This document shows, in pieces, positions 45,686 through 53,471 of a stretch of DNA of 64,000 nucleotides. The notes beneath the pieces were generated by a model, which was given only the letters and a program-made list of their open reading frames with translations, was not told where the DNA came from and did no database searches. The stretch lies in assembly GCF_002213425.1 (NCBI RefSeq), contig NZ_NJGV01000009.1:124001-188000 (forward strand). The letters are read 5' to 3'. The position numbers and the translations under genes are program-made. This stretch comes from Herbaspirillum aquaticum (GTDB taxonomy: Bacteria; Pseudomonadota; Gammaproteobacteria; Burkholderiales; Burkholderiaceae_D). Every line of letters begins with the position of its first letter. Position 1 is the stretch's first letter.

Positions 45686-45708
45686 CGTACGGGGTCAGGT
45701 TGGCTGTA

Positions 45709-46410
45709 TTACACCGAACGCATCAGTCCGCCATCGACCTTGATGTTCTGTCCGGTGATGTAGCCCGCACCGGTGGAAGCGAGGAAGGCGATGGTCGCGG
45801 CCACTTCCTCGCTGGTGCCATAGCGCTGCATGGGCACGCCGGCGCGGCGTTCCTCACGCTGCGGCAGGCTGTCGATCCAGCCGGGCAGGACGTTGTTGAT
45901 GCGGATGTTTTCCGGTGCGTACTTGTCGGCGAAGAGCTTGGTGAACGCGGCCAGCCCGGCACGAAATACGGCTGAGGTCGGGAACATGTCGGAGGGCTCG
46001 AAAGCCCAGGCCGAGGAGATGTTGATGATGGAGCCGCCACCCTGCGACTGCATCAGCGGCGTCACCAGGCGTGTGGGACGGATGACGTTGAGCAGGTAGG
46101 TATCCATGCCGCGGTGCCAGTCTTCGTCGGTGATGTCGAGGATGGGCGCACGCGGACCATGGCCGGCGCTGTTGACCAGCACGTCCACGCGGCCCCAGCG
46201 GGCCACGGCCTGGTCGACCAGCTTCTGCAGGTCCTCCACTGACTGGTTCGAGCCGGTCACGCCGATGCCGCCCAGCTCGGCGGCCAGCGCCTCGCCACGG
46301 CCGGAGGAAGACAGGATGCCGACCTGGAAGCCATCGGCCGCCAGGCGGCGCGCGGCGGCGGCACCCATGCCGCTGCCGGCGGCGGTGATCAGGGCTACTT
46401 TGCTGCTCAT
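45709..46410 (-). CDS. SDR-family protein with altered catalytic Tyr/Lys
   Basis: 233 residues. SDR cofactor motif ITAAGSGMGAAAARR and NSAGHG are present and the catalytic Ser is in NISSAWAFEP, but where the family has Tyr-x3-Lys the sequence reads SAVFR in DMFPTSAVFRAGLAAFTK. Such SDRs are usually weak or different in activity, or use other residues. AGGAGTTTCC precedes the ATG. The end (YITGQNIKVDGGLMRSV) is normal. Function unknown; it is upstream of the AraC gene on the same strand but has its own terminator. Confidence 0.88.
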   Translation of the reverse strand: MSSKVALITAAGSGMGAAAARRLAADGFQVGILSSSGRGEALAAELGGIGVTGSNQSVEDLQKLVDQAVARWGRVDVLVNSAGHGPRAPILDITDEDWHRGMDTYLLNVIRPTRLVTPLMQSQGGGSIINISSAWAFEPSDMFPTSAVFRAGLAAFTKLFADKYAPENIRINNVLPGWIDSLPQREERRAGVPMQRYGTSEEVAATIAFLASTGAGYITGQNIKVDGGLMRSV

Positions 46411-46627
46411 GGAAACTCCTTGTGGATAAGTGATCTTGCCGCACGGGAAATCATGACGTCCTGCGCGGGATTGGCGATTGTAGTGCGTGTCGATGCCGCG
46501 TGCAGGGGACGAGAAGCACAATGGGTGATCCGGAATTTGTCATGTCCCTGTTGCATTTCTGGGGCATCATCGCGCACCATTGCGCAGCCCGGCCCTCGTG
46601 CGGCCCCATGAACGTAGCGGAAGTCCC

Positions 46628-47344
46628 ATGCAAATCATCGCCAACATCAATCTCGAATCCCTGCTCGATACCTCCATCAGCCTGACCGCCGCCTTCATCC
46701 TGGGTGGCCTGATCGGGCTGGAACGCCAGTACCGGCAACGTACCGCCGGCCTGCGCACCAATGTGCTGGTGGCCCTGGGCGCGGCGGTCTTCGTCGACAT
46801 GGCCAATCGCATGGGCGGTCACGAAGGGGCGGTGCATGTGGTGGCTTATGTGGTGTCGGGCGTGGGCTTCCTGGGCGCGGGCGCGATCATGCGCGAAGAA
46901 GGCAACGTGCGCGGCATCAATACCGCCGCCACCTTGTGGGGCTCGGCCGCAGTGGGAGCAGCGGCGGGGGCGGACCTGATCCTGGAAGCGATCCTGGCCA
47001 CCCTCTTCGTGCTGGCCGCCAACACCCTGCTGCGCCCGGTGGTCAACACCATCAACCGCAAGCCGCTGGATGTGCCTTCGGTGGAAGTGACCAACACCAT
47101 CCACCTGATCGTGGAGAGTGCACACCAGAAGCGCGTGCTGACCGCCGTCACCGACATGCTGGAGCAGAGCCGCCATCCTACGCATGGACTGAACGTGCGG
47201 CCCTTTACGGAAGATGAAGTCGAGATGGAAGCCACCCTGGCGGCGACCTCCGTGGATGGCGATGAACTCGATGCCCTGGTGGAACGCTTGCTGGCCTTGC
47301 CGGCGGTGAAGCAGGCATTCTGGACGCCGAGCACGACCGATTGA
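46628..47344 (+). CDS. MgtC/SapB-family membrane protein
   Basis: 238 residues. N-terminal membrane domain with four to five helices containing the MgtC pattern (TAAFILGGLIGLERQYRQRTAGLRTNVLVALGAA ... GVGFLGAGAIMREEGNVRGINTAATLW) and a soluble C-terminal domain of about 90 residues. MgtC proteins are linked to Mg2+ limitation, ATP synthase control and intracellular survival; the biochemical role is debated. GGAAGTCCC precedes the ATG. Monocistronic, convergent with the lipid operon. Confidence 0.9.
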   Translation: MQIIANINLESLLDTSISLTAAFILGGLIGLERQYRQRTAGLRTNVLVALGAAVFVDMANRMGGHEGAVHVVAYVVSGVGFLGAGAIMREEGNVRGINTAATLWGSAAVGAAAGADLILEAILATLFVLAANTLLRPVVNTINRKPLDVPSVEVTNTIHLIVESAHQKRVLTAVTDMLEQSRHPTHGLNVRPFTEDEVEMEATLAATSVDGDELDALVERLLALPAVKQAFWTPSTTD

Positions 47345-47367
47345 TGATTGATTGATGTCCGACCGGA

Positions 47368-47790
47368 TCAGTAGGGGGTGGCCCTGAACTTCCCCCGCAA
47401 CCACTTCACCGGCGCACCAATGACCGGCAACTTCTGCCACAGCTCTTCAGCCGCATCCCAGTAATCGCGATGCTCGGTGACCAGCCCCGCTGCATCGAAG
47501 CGGAAATGCGTGGCCCCGAGCACGGTGTAGAAACGTCCCTTGAGACGAAACTCGAAACGCCAGGTAGCGAAGGCCTGCTGCCCCTGCCCCATGCGCTCCA
47601 GGATCACGAAGCGCGGATCTTCGGTGGTCTCGAACATGTGCGCAAAGATGGCGCGGATGGAACGCAGGCCCTTGATGTCGTTGAAGGGATCCTTGAACAG
47701 GGCCTCTTGTGAATAAAATTCACCAATCCGTTCCAGGCTGCCAGGGTCCAGCGCGCCATACCAGTCCAGCAAGCGGTCAAGATGCTGCAT
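47368..47790 (-). CDS. NTF2/SnoaL-like protein of the lipid operon
   Basis: 140 residues of the cone-shaped NTF2 fold (LDWYGALDPGSLERIGEFYSQEALFKDPFNDIKG; FRFDAAGLVTEHRDYWDAAEELW). No catalytic role can be assigned; in related clusters such a protein always accompanies the SDR gene. ATG at 47788-47790 starts 2 nt after the SDR stop, so it is translationally coupled. Last gene of the six-gene operon. Confidence 0.88.
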   Translation of the reverse strand: MQHLDRLLDWYGALDPGSLERIGEFYSQEALFKDPFNDIKGLRSIRAIFAHMFETTEDPRFVILERMGQGQQAFATWRFEFRLKGRFYTVLGATHFRFDAAGLVTEHRDYWDAAEELWQKLPVIGAPVKWLRGKFRATPY

Positions 47791-47792
47791 GG

Positions 47793-48653
47793 TCAGCTCA
47801 GCATGAAGCGCTGGAACAGCATGAAGCGTAGCCGGAACGGCAGCAGCCGCAGGATCTTCAACCAAGCCGTGAAGCGCCGCGGGAAGTGGATCTCGAAGCG
47901 GCCTTCGGAGATCCCGCGCCAGATCGCGGTGGCCGCCTGCTGCGGCGTCTGGATGGCCGGCATGGGAAAGTCGTTCTTGTCGGTCAGGTCGGTCTTCACG
48001 AAGCCCGGATTGATCAGGTACACGTTCAATCCCTTGGGCCGCAAATCGCTATAAAGAATTTCCGCAAGATTGATCAATGCCGCCTTGCCGGGACCATACA
48101 CGGTCGCCCCCGGCAGCCCCACATAACCGGCCACGCTGGCCACCAGCGCAATGCCGCCGCTGCCACGCGCCAGCATGTCGGGCAGCGCCGCACCGAGTGC
48201 CGAATAGACGCTGGCGACGTTGGTGCGCAAGGTATGTTCGGCTTCGTCTTCCTGGACTTCCCAGGTGCGCTCGGGGCGATACTTGGCCGCACAGAACACC
48301 AGCAGGTCGATGCCGCCGAAGGCTTCCACGATGCGGGCATGCTGGTCGCGCCAGGCATCGTGGCAGAGCACATCCAGTGGTGCGATGAAGGCATTCTTGT
48401 GGGCCGCCGCCACCTCTTGCAGCACGTCGGCACGGCGCGCCGACAAGGCCACGCGGGCACCCGCCTGCAGCGCCTGGCGCGCCAGCTCGGCACCGATGCC
48501 GCTGGAGGCACCGACCAGCCAGATGCGCAGGCCACGCAGGTCACTGACCGGTTGGTTCATCGGACCAAACAACACGGCCGGGCGAGAAATCGGGACGCGC
48601 TCGTCGGCGGTGCCGGCGGCCTCCTTGGCCAGGGGCTTGGACTGGGTATTCAT
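47793..48653 (-). CDS. SDR oxidoreductase of the lipid operon
   Basis: 286 residues with a 40-residue N-terminal extension, then IWLVGASSGIGAELARQAL (cofactor), VFCAAKYRPE, catalytic Ser in VASVAGYVG and YGPGK. The C-terminal stretch (ISEGRFEIHFPRRFTAWLKILRLLPFRLRFMLFQRFM) is basic and hydrophobic, suggesting membrane association, as expected for lipid substrates. Strong AAGGAGGGCGT site; its ATG overlaps the DUF3833 stop (ATGA). Confidence 0.9.
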   Translation of the reverse strand: MNTQSKPLAKEAAGTADERVPISRPAVLFGPMNQPVSDLRGLRIWLVGASSGIGAELARQALQAGARVALSARRADVLQEVAAAHKNAFIAPLDVLCHDAWRDQHARIVEAFGGIDLLVFCAAKYRPERTWEVQEDEAEHTLRTNVASVYSALGAALPDMLARGSGGIALVASVAGYVGLPGATVYGPGKAALINLAEILYSDLRPKGLNVYLINPGFVKTDLTDKNDFPMPAIQTPQQAATAIWRGISEGRFEIHFPRRFTAWLKILRLLPFRLRFMLFQRFMLS

Positions 48654-49219
48654 ACGCCCTCCTTGCGGAAGAACAGCGTGACCTGGCCCACTTCCACACC
48701 GAACTTGCTCATGCTGGTGCGGTTGATGAGGGTACGTTCATCCATCTGGTACATCCAGTCATCCATCTGGACTTCGTATTGCTTGTCATTGACCGGCAGC
48801 AGCAGCGTGTAATTCCAGTGCAGCGCATTGCCGGCGGTCTGGCCGATGGCCTCGCCGATGACATCGCCGGCACGGCCGCGCCAGCTGTTGTCGCCCTGGC
48901 GTACCAGGGTCCAGACGCGTGTCTGGGTTTCGCCATCGTCATAGCGGAATCGTTCGTCCAGGGTCAGCGTATTGCCCTCCACGGTACCGGTCACGACCAC
49001 ATGGAAGCGTCGTGCCACTTCGCCACCGCGCTTCTGGAACATGCCCCAGGCTTCGGTGCGCCCCTTGAAGAACACCGCCGGATCGAACACCGGCGTCTTG
49101 CTGGCGTAGTCCGACAATTTCTGCGAGGCACAGCCGCCCAGTGCCAGCGCCAGCAGCGCCAGCACGATTCCCTTCCACAGGCGCGCGGGCAGGCCCGTAC
49201 GCATCAGTTTGGCATCCAT
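48650..49219 (-). CDS. DUF3833 lipoprotein
   Basis: 189 residues. Lipoprotein signal (VLALLALALGGCAS, lipid Cys about residue 31), then a beta-rich DUF3833 domain (FFKGRTEAWGMFQKRGGEVARRFHV; WNYTLLLPVNDKQYEVQMDDWMYQMDERTLINR). Function unknown; the family travels with CFA-like methyltransferases. AAGGAGTGAGTC precedes the ATG; 3 nt from the methyltransferase stop. Confidence 0.9.
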   Translation of the reverse strand: MDAKLMRTGLPARLWKGIVLALLALALGGCASQKLSDYASKTPVFDPAVFFKGRTEAWGMFQKRGGEVARRFHVVVTGTVEGNTLTLDERFRYDDGETQTRVWTLVRQGDNSWRGRAGDVIGEAIGQTAGNALHWNYTLLLPVNDKQYEVQMDDWMYQMDERTLINRTSMSKFGVEVGQVTLFFRKEGV

Positions 49220-49222
49220 GAC

Positions 49223-50434
49223 TCACTCCTTGTGCAAGAGGAATTGCACGACATCGGTCTGGCCTTCATCGAAGCCCACTTCGCAGAACACGTAATACAG
49301 CTGCCACAGGCGGCGGAAGCGCTCATCGAAACCTTGCGCGGCGATGGTCTCGCGCTGGGCCAGGAAAGCGTCATTCCAGCGGCGCAGGGTTTCGGCGTAA
49401 TCACGGCCGAAATGGAAACGGTCGCGCGTGGCCAGCCCGGCACGCTGGGCGCAGCGCGAGAAGCGCTCATGGCTGGGCAGCATGCCGCCGGGGAAAATGA
49501 ATTCACGAATGAAGTCGGCACTGTCGCGATAGCGTTCGAACACGGCTTCATCGATGGTGATCGACTGGATCAGGGCGTGGCCACCGGGTTTCAGGCGCGC
49601 CGAGACCGTATCGAAATACGTTTGCCAGAAGCGCTCGCCGACGGCTTCGAACATCTCGATGGACACGATGGCATCGTATTGCCCGTCCAGATCGCGGTAG
49701 TCGCACAGTTCCAGATGGGCCAGATGATCGAGCTGCTGGTGGCGCATGCGCTCCTGGCCGAAGGCCAGTTGCGCCGGCGAGATCGTCACGCCATGCACGC
49801 GGATGCCCAGGCGCGCCGCATGTTCGGCAAAGCCGCCCCAGCCGCAGCCGATTTCCAGCACGCGGTCGCCGGCACGCAGGCCGAGCTGGTCGACGATGCG
49901 CTGGTACTTGGCGGCCTGTGCCGAGGCCAGGCTCTGGCAGGGTTCGGTGAAAATGGCCGACGAATAGGTCATCGTCGGGTCCAGCCACAGGCGATAGAAA
50001 TCGTTGCCCAGGTCGTAGTGCGCATGGATATTGCGGCGGCTGCCGCTGCGCGTGTTGGAGCGCAGCAGGTGGCGCAGGCGATACCACAGCGAGGCCAGGC
50101 GTCCGCCTTCGACCGCGCTGGAGAGCATCGCGCGGTTGCGCATGGCCAGGCGCAGCAGCGCGGCCAGGTCGGGCGTCTCCACCCAGCCATTGCCGTAGGC
50201 TTCACCGAAGCCGATGTCGCCGGCACGCAGGATGGCACCGCAGGCACGCCAGTCGAGGATGCGCAGTTGCGCGCTGGGCGGCTGGCGCAGGTCGCCGAAG
50301 GTCAGCGTGGTGCCATGCGGCGTGATCAGTTCAAGATGGCCGTGATTGAGGCGTTCCAGCATCGCCAGGAACAGGCGGGCCGAAATCGGGCCGGCACGGC
50401 GGCCGGTAGTCTGCAGTGCGGGGCTGTTGTTCAC
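49223..50434 (-). CDS. CFA-synthase-like SAM-dependent fatty-acyl methyltransferase
   Basis: 403 residues. SAM-binding motif VLEIGCGWGGFAEHAARLG near residue 185, GVTISPAQLAFGQERM and the acyl-binding C-terminal half of cyclopropane fatty acid synthases (FIFPGGMLPSHERF; YYVFCEVGF). Compared with E. coli Cfa, Glu239 and Tyr317 positions are kept but Cys139 is Ser (MTYSSAIF) and His266 is Gln (LIQSITI), so ring closure is doubtful; a C-methylating role as in UfaM or UfaA1-type enzymes is more likely. Starts with GTG (50432-50434) after AGGAAACCCTATC, overlapping the DUF1365 stop by 4 nt. Confidence 0.88.
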   Translation of the reverse strand: MNNSPALQTTGRRAGPISARLFLAMLERLNHGHLELITPHGTTLTFGDLRQPPSAQLRILDWRACGAILRAGDIGFGEAYGNGWVETPDLAALLRLAMRNRAMLSSAVEGGRLASLWYRLRHLLRSNTRSGSRRNIHAHYDLGNDFYRLWLDPTMTYSSAIFTEPCQSLASAQAAKYQRIVDQLGLRAGDRVLEIGCGWGGFAEHAARLGIRVHGVTISPAQLAFGQERMRHQQLDHLAHLELCDYRDLDGQYDAIVSIEMFEAVGERFWQTYFDTVSARLKPGGHALIQSITIDEAVFERYRDSADFIREFIFPGGMLPSHERFSRCAQRAGLATRDRFHFGRDYAETLRRWNDAFLAQRETIAAQGFDERFRRLWQLYYVFCEVGFDEGQTDVVQFLLHKE

Positions 50435-51285
50435 GATAGGGTTTCCTTTCCAGAAGAAGGTCCTGTGGCGGCGACGCGCTCGGGCTTGCTGAACCAGGGC
50501 ACGCGCTTGCGCCACAACAGCAAGGCCTGCCAGTGGATACGGGCGACCACACCCAGGGTCAGCAGCGGCTGGGCACACAGCGCGCCGAAGGCCGTGGCCG
50601 CGGTCAGGGGATGCAGGTGGCCGCCCACCGAGGTGCGCATCAGGGGTTGCAAGCCCTGCGCGACTTCCGACGGGTGGCCGTGGTCGTAATAATCGATGCC
50701 GACGAAGGCGGTGTTGCCGCCAGCCTCCGCACGCCGTGCCTGGTCGCGGAAGCGGAAACGATAGAAACCGCGTACTTCGCAGAAGGGCGAGACGTGCATC
50801 AGCTTGTTGCACACCAGCCGCGTGTGCTCGTCGATGGCGCCCTCATCCGGCGCCGAGAGCAAATAGTGCTGGGTCTCGCCAAAGGTGTTGTTGACCTCCG
50901 CCAGTACCGCACGCAGCTGGCCCGCGCCGTCATGGCACAGGAAGAAACTGACCGGATTGAAGACGAAGCCGAACAGGCGCGGAAAGGTCTGCAGCCAGAT
51001 GGCACCGTCATGCGGCAGGCCCGCCTGTTGCAGGTGGCCACGTACCCAGGCAGCCAGGTCGCTGCCATCGCGCGGACCATAGTCGCGTGTACGCACGCAC
51101 ATCAGGCGGCGGCGATCCACCCCGAACCAGGCGTTGCCGGCTTGATGGAGGCGCGCAAGATCGAGGCGCACGCAGAACACCGGATAGACGAACTTGTGCA
51201 GCACCGGACGCAGGCGCTGGTGCATCACCTGCCCGCTCAACAACAGCGCGGGCGCGTCGGTGCGGGCGGTCGGCGACGTGTTCAT
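50431..51285 (-). CDS. DUF1365 protein
   Basis: 284 residues. DUF1365 family: LLSGQVMHQRLRPVLHKFVYPVFCVRLDL start, RLFGFVFNPVSFFLCHD, VNNTFGETQHYLL and KLMHVSPFCEVRGFYRFRF. Unknown function; consistently next to the FAD oxidoreductase and CFA-like gene in proteobacteria and needed or suspected for unusual lipid synthesis. The ATG overlaps the upstream stop (ATGA). Confidence 0.92.
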   Translation of the reverse strand: MNTSPTARTDAPALLLSGQVMHQRLRPVLHKFVYPVFCVRLDLARLHQAGNAWFGVDRRRLMCVRTRDYGPRDGSDLAAWVRGHLQQAGLPHDGAIWLQTFPRLFGFVFNPVSFFLCHDGAGQLRAVLAEVNNTFGETQHYLLSAPDEGAIDEHTRLVCNKLMHVSPFCEVRGFYRFRFRDQARRAEAGGNTAFVGIDYYDHGHPSEVAQGLQPLMRTSVGGHLHPLTAATAFGALCAQPLLTLGVVARIHWQALLLWRKRVPWFSKPERVAATGPSSGKETLS

Positions 51286-52592
51286 AGCGCGGCCCAATGC
51301 GGCGTCACGCCGAAGTCCTGGATGACACGCAAGGCCGACTTCAGGCCATCTTCATGGAAACCGTAACCGGTCCACGCACCGGCGAACCATGCACGGTGCT
51401 TGCCCTGGATCTCCGGCAGGCGGCGCTGGGCGTCGATGGCGGGCTGGTCAAACACCGGATGCTCGTAGTCGAAACGTCCCATCACGGTAGCCGGATTGGG
51501 CGACTGCGGCGGATTCAAGGTGAGGACGATGTCGGTCTTGCAGGGCAAGTCCTGCAGGCGGTTGAGCCAATAGCTCACGCACACGGCGCGGCTGCCGTCG
51601 CTGTGGCGCGAACCGAGGTAATTCCAGGCCGACCAGACCTTGTCCAGGTGCGGCATGAGCGAAACATCGCTGTGCAGCCAGGCGGTATTGGCCTGGTAAC
51701 GCACGGCCGAGAGCACCTGATGTTCTTCGATGGTGGCGTCTTGCAGCAGGGCCAGGGTCTGCGGTGCGTGGGTGGCGAAGACCACGGCATCGAACTGTTC
51801 TTCGCGCGGCTCGGCGCCGCCGCTGCGCACCAGCACTCCCTGCTCGTTGCGGGTGACACTGGTGAGGCGGCTGCCCAGGCGGACATCGTCGAGGGTGGCG
51901 GCGATGCGGCGCACGTACTCACGCGAACCGCCGCGCACCGTGCGCCAGCGCGGCCGGTTGTTGACCTGCAGCAGGCCGTGGTTGATGCAGAAGCGCAGGA
52001 AGGTCGCTGCCGGGAAATCGAGGATGTCCGAGGGCGAACTGGACCAGATCGCCGCCGCCATCGGGATCAGGTAGGCATCCCCGAAGAGGACGCCATAGCC
52101 GCCCTCCTCCAGCAAATGGCGCAAGCTGATCGGGCGCCCCTCACAGGCCGCCAGGTTGGCATGGGCCGCACGGTTGAAACGCAGGATGTCGCGCAGCATC
52201 CCCAGGAAGGCGGGTTGCAGCAAGCGCTTGCGCTGGGCGAAAACGGTATCGAGGTTGGTGCCGGCCCATTCGAAGCTGCCTTCATCCATCGACACCCCGA
52301 AAGACATGTCGGTATCGTAGGTATCGACCTTCAGTTCCTCGAACAGCGCAATCAGGTTGGGATAGGTCCAGTCGTTGAAGACCAGGAAACCGGTATCGAC
52401 CGGAAACGGCACGCCCTCCGGCGCGATGTCCACCGTATTGGCATGGCCGCCCAGCGTGGGCGCAGACTCGAACAGCACCACCTGGTGCTTGCGTGCCAGC
52501 AGGTAGGCGCTGGCCAGCCCGGAAATGCCGGCGCCGATGACGGCGATGCGCTGTTGGCTGCCCTGCCCGTTGGCTGCTGCGTTTGGATTCAT
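51282..52592 (-). CDS. FAD-dependent amine-oxidase-like oxidoreductase (fatty-acyl desaturase/oxidase candidate)
   Basis: 436 residues. FAD-binding GAGISGLASAYLLARKHQVVLFESAPTLGGHANT at the N-terminus, covering the dinucleotide motif and the GG doublet, PVDTGFLVFN, and the C-terminal FAD clamp WFAGAWTGYGFHEDGLKSALRV. Relatives act as flavin-dependent lipid oxidoreductases; in the furan fatty acid pathway of Rhodobacter a related flavoprotein desaturates methyl-fatty acyl chains. First gene of the operon, 226 nt from the divergent TetR gene. Ribosome binding site weak. Confidence 0.9.
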   Translation of the reverse strand: MNPNAAANGQGSQQRIAVIGAGISGLASAYLLARKHQVVLFESAPTLGGHANTVDIAPEGVPFPVDTGFLVFNDWTYPNLIALFEELKVDTYDTDMSFGVSMDEGSFEWAGTNLDTVFAQRKRLLQPAFLGMLRDILRFNRAAHANLAACEGRPISLRHLLEEGGYGVLFGDAYLIPMAAAIWSSSPSDILDFPAATFLRFCINHGLLQVNNRPRWRTVRGGSREYVRRIAATLDDVRLGSRLTSVTRNEQGVLVRSGGAEPREEQFDAVVFATHAPQTLALLQDATIEEHQVLSAVRYQANTAWLHSDVSLMPHLDKVWSAWNYLGSRHSDGSRAVCVSYWLNRLQDLPCKTDIVLTLNPPQSPNPATVMGRFDYEHPVFDQPAIDAQRRLPEIQGKHRAWFAGAWTGYGFHEDGLKSALRVIQDFGVTPHWAAL

Positions 52593-52771
52593 GAAAACTT
52601 GCCCGCCTCTGTCTTTGTTATTGAAGTTCTGCCGTTGCCAGTCCTTGGGAATGTTCTCCCGCCCTGCTGGCCCGTGCTGCGTTTGGTGACCCGGGGCGGC
52701 GCTTGCTGTGGGGCTTTTTGGCCACCGGCGCCGCTTATTTGCTTCTCATCCTTGATTTAGGTGCTAAGATT

Positions 52772-52819
52772 ACTACCAAATAAAAATAAAATCTACTAAT
52801 TAGTAACTTAAACTACCAA
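52772..52819. promoter_or_regulatory. Candidate TetR operator region
   Basis: Perfect 12-bp palindrome TACTAATTAGTA (52794-52805) flanked by direct repeats ACTACCAA at 52772-52779 and 52812-52819, exactly 40 bp apart, in the AT-rich divergent promoter. Confidence 0.55.
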
Positions 52820-53427
52820 TGAGTATTTTCGGCAAACTGAGCTTCAAGGACCAAGCCTTCAAATTACGGGAGAACGCCATCCTGGATGCCGCCACGACCG
52901 TCCTGGGCAGCAAGGGCTATGACCTGATGACCATGGACGACGTGGCCGGTGCAGTGGGCATCTCCAAACCCAGCCTGTACAAGCATTTCAAGTCCAAGGA
53001 AGAGCTGGTTGGCGAGACCATGCTGCGTCTCATCGATGGCGCCATTGACCAGCTGGCGCAGCTGGAGGACATCGCCAGCCCGCGCGGCAAGCTCGAAGCG
53101 ATGCTGGAATGGGCGCTGCGGGTGCGCCTGGAAGGAGGTCTGCCCTTCCTGCCCTCCACCAGCGCGCATGTGCGCGAGATGCTCATGCGCAACGTGAAAT
53201 ACGTCATGCGTGTGCTCAAGCTCAACGGGCAACTGGAAAAGCTGGTGAAGGAGGCGCAGAAGAATGGCGAGCTCGATGCCGCCCTGCCCAGTGATGTGGT
53301 GTTGTACAGCTACTACGCACGCACCTGTGACCCGGCGGTGGATTACCTGCAGAAGTTCAGCAAGATGAACAATGAAGAAATCGTGAAACACATGTTGCAC
53401 GTGGCCTTCAACGGCTTCACGAAGTAA
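52819..53427 (+). CDS. TetR-family transcriptional regulator
   Basis: 202 residues. N-terminal HTH (AILDAATTVLGSKGYDLMTMDDVAGAVGISKPSLYKHFKSKEEL, about residues 20-63) and an all-helical ligand domain. Divergent from the lipid operon, likely its repressor and its own. No Shine-Dalgarno precedes the ATG, so a leaderless or weakly translated mRNA is possible. Clusters of this kind elsewhere often carry an ECF sigma factor with ChrR; none is seen here. Confidence 0.9.
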   Translation: MSIFGKLSFKDQAFKLRENAILDAATTVLGSKGYDLMTMDDVAGAVGISKPSLYKHFKSKEELVGETMLRLIDGAIDQLAQLEDIASPRGKLEAMLEWALRVRLEGGLPFLPSTSAHVREMLMRNVKYVMRVLKLNGQLEKLVKEAQKNGELDAALPSDVVLYSYYARTCDPAVDYLQKFSKMNNEEIVKHMLHVAFNGFTK

Positions 53428-53471
53428 GGCAGGGTGCCGCCCGCTCAACGGCGGCGCCTGCCCCGCATGAC

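Noticed and set aside
48779-50689. 636-codon plus-strand frame opposite the CFA-like gene
   Set aside because: Antisense shadow with no recognisable features.
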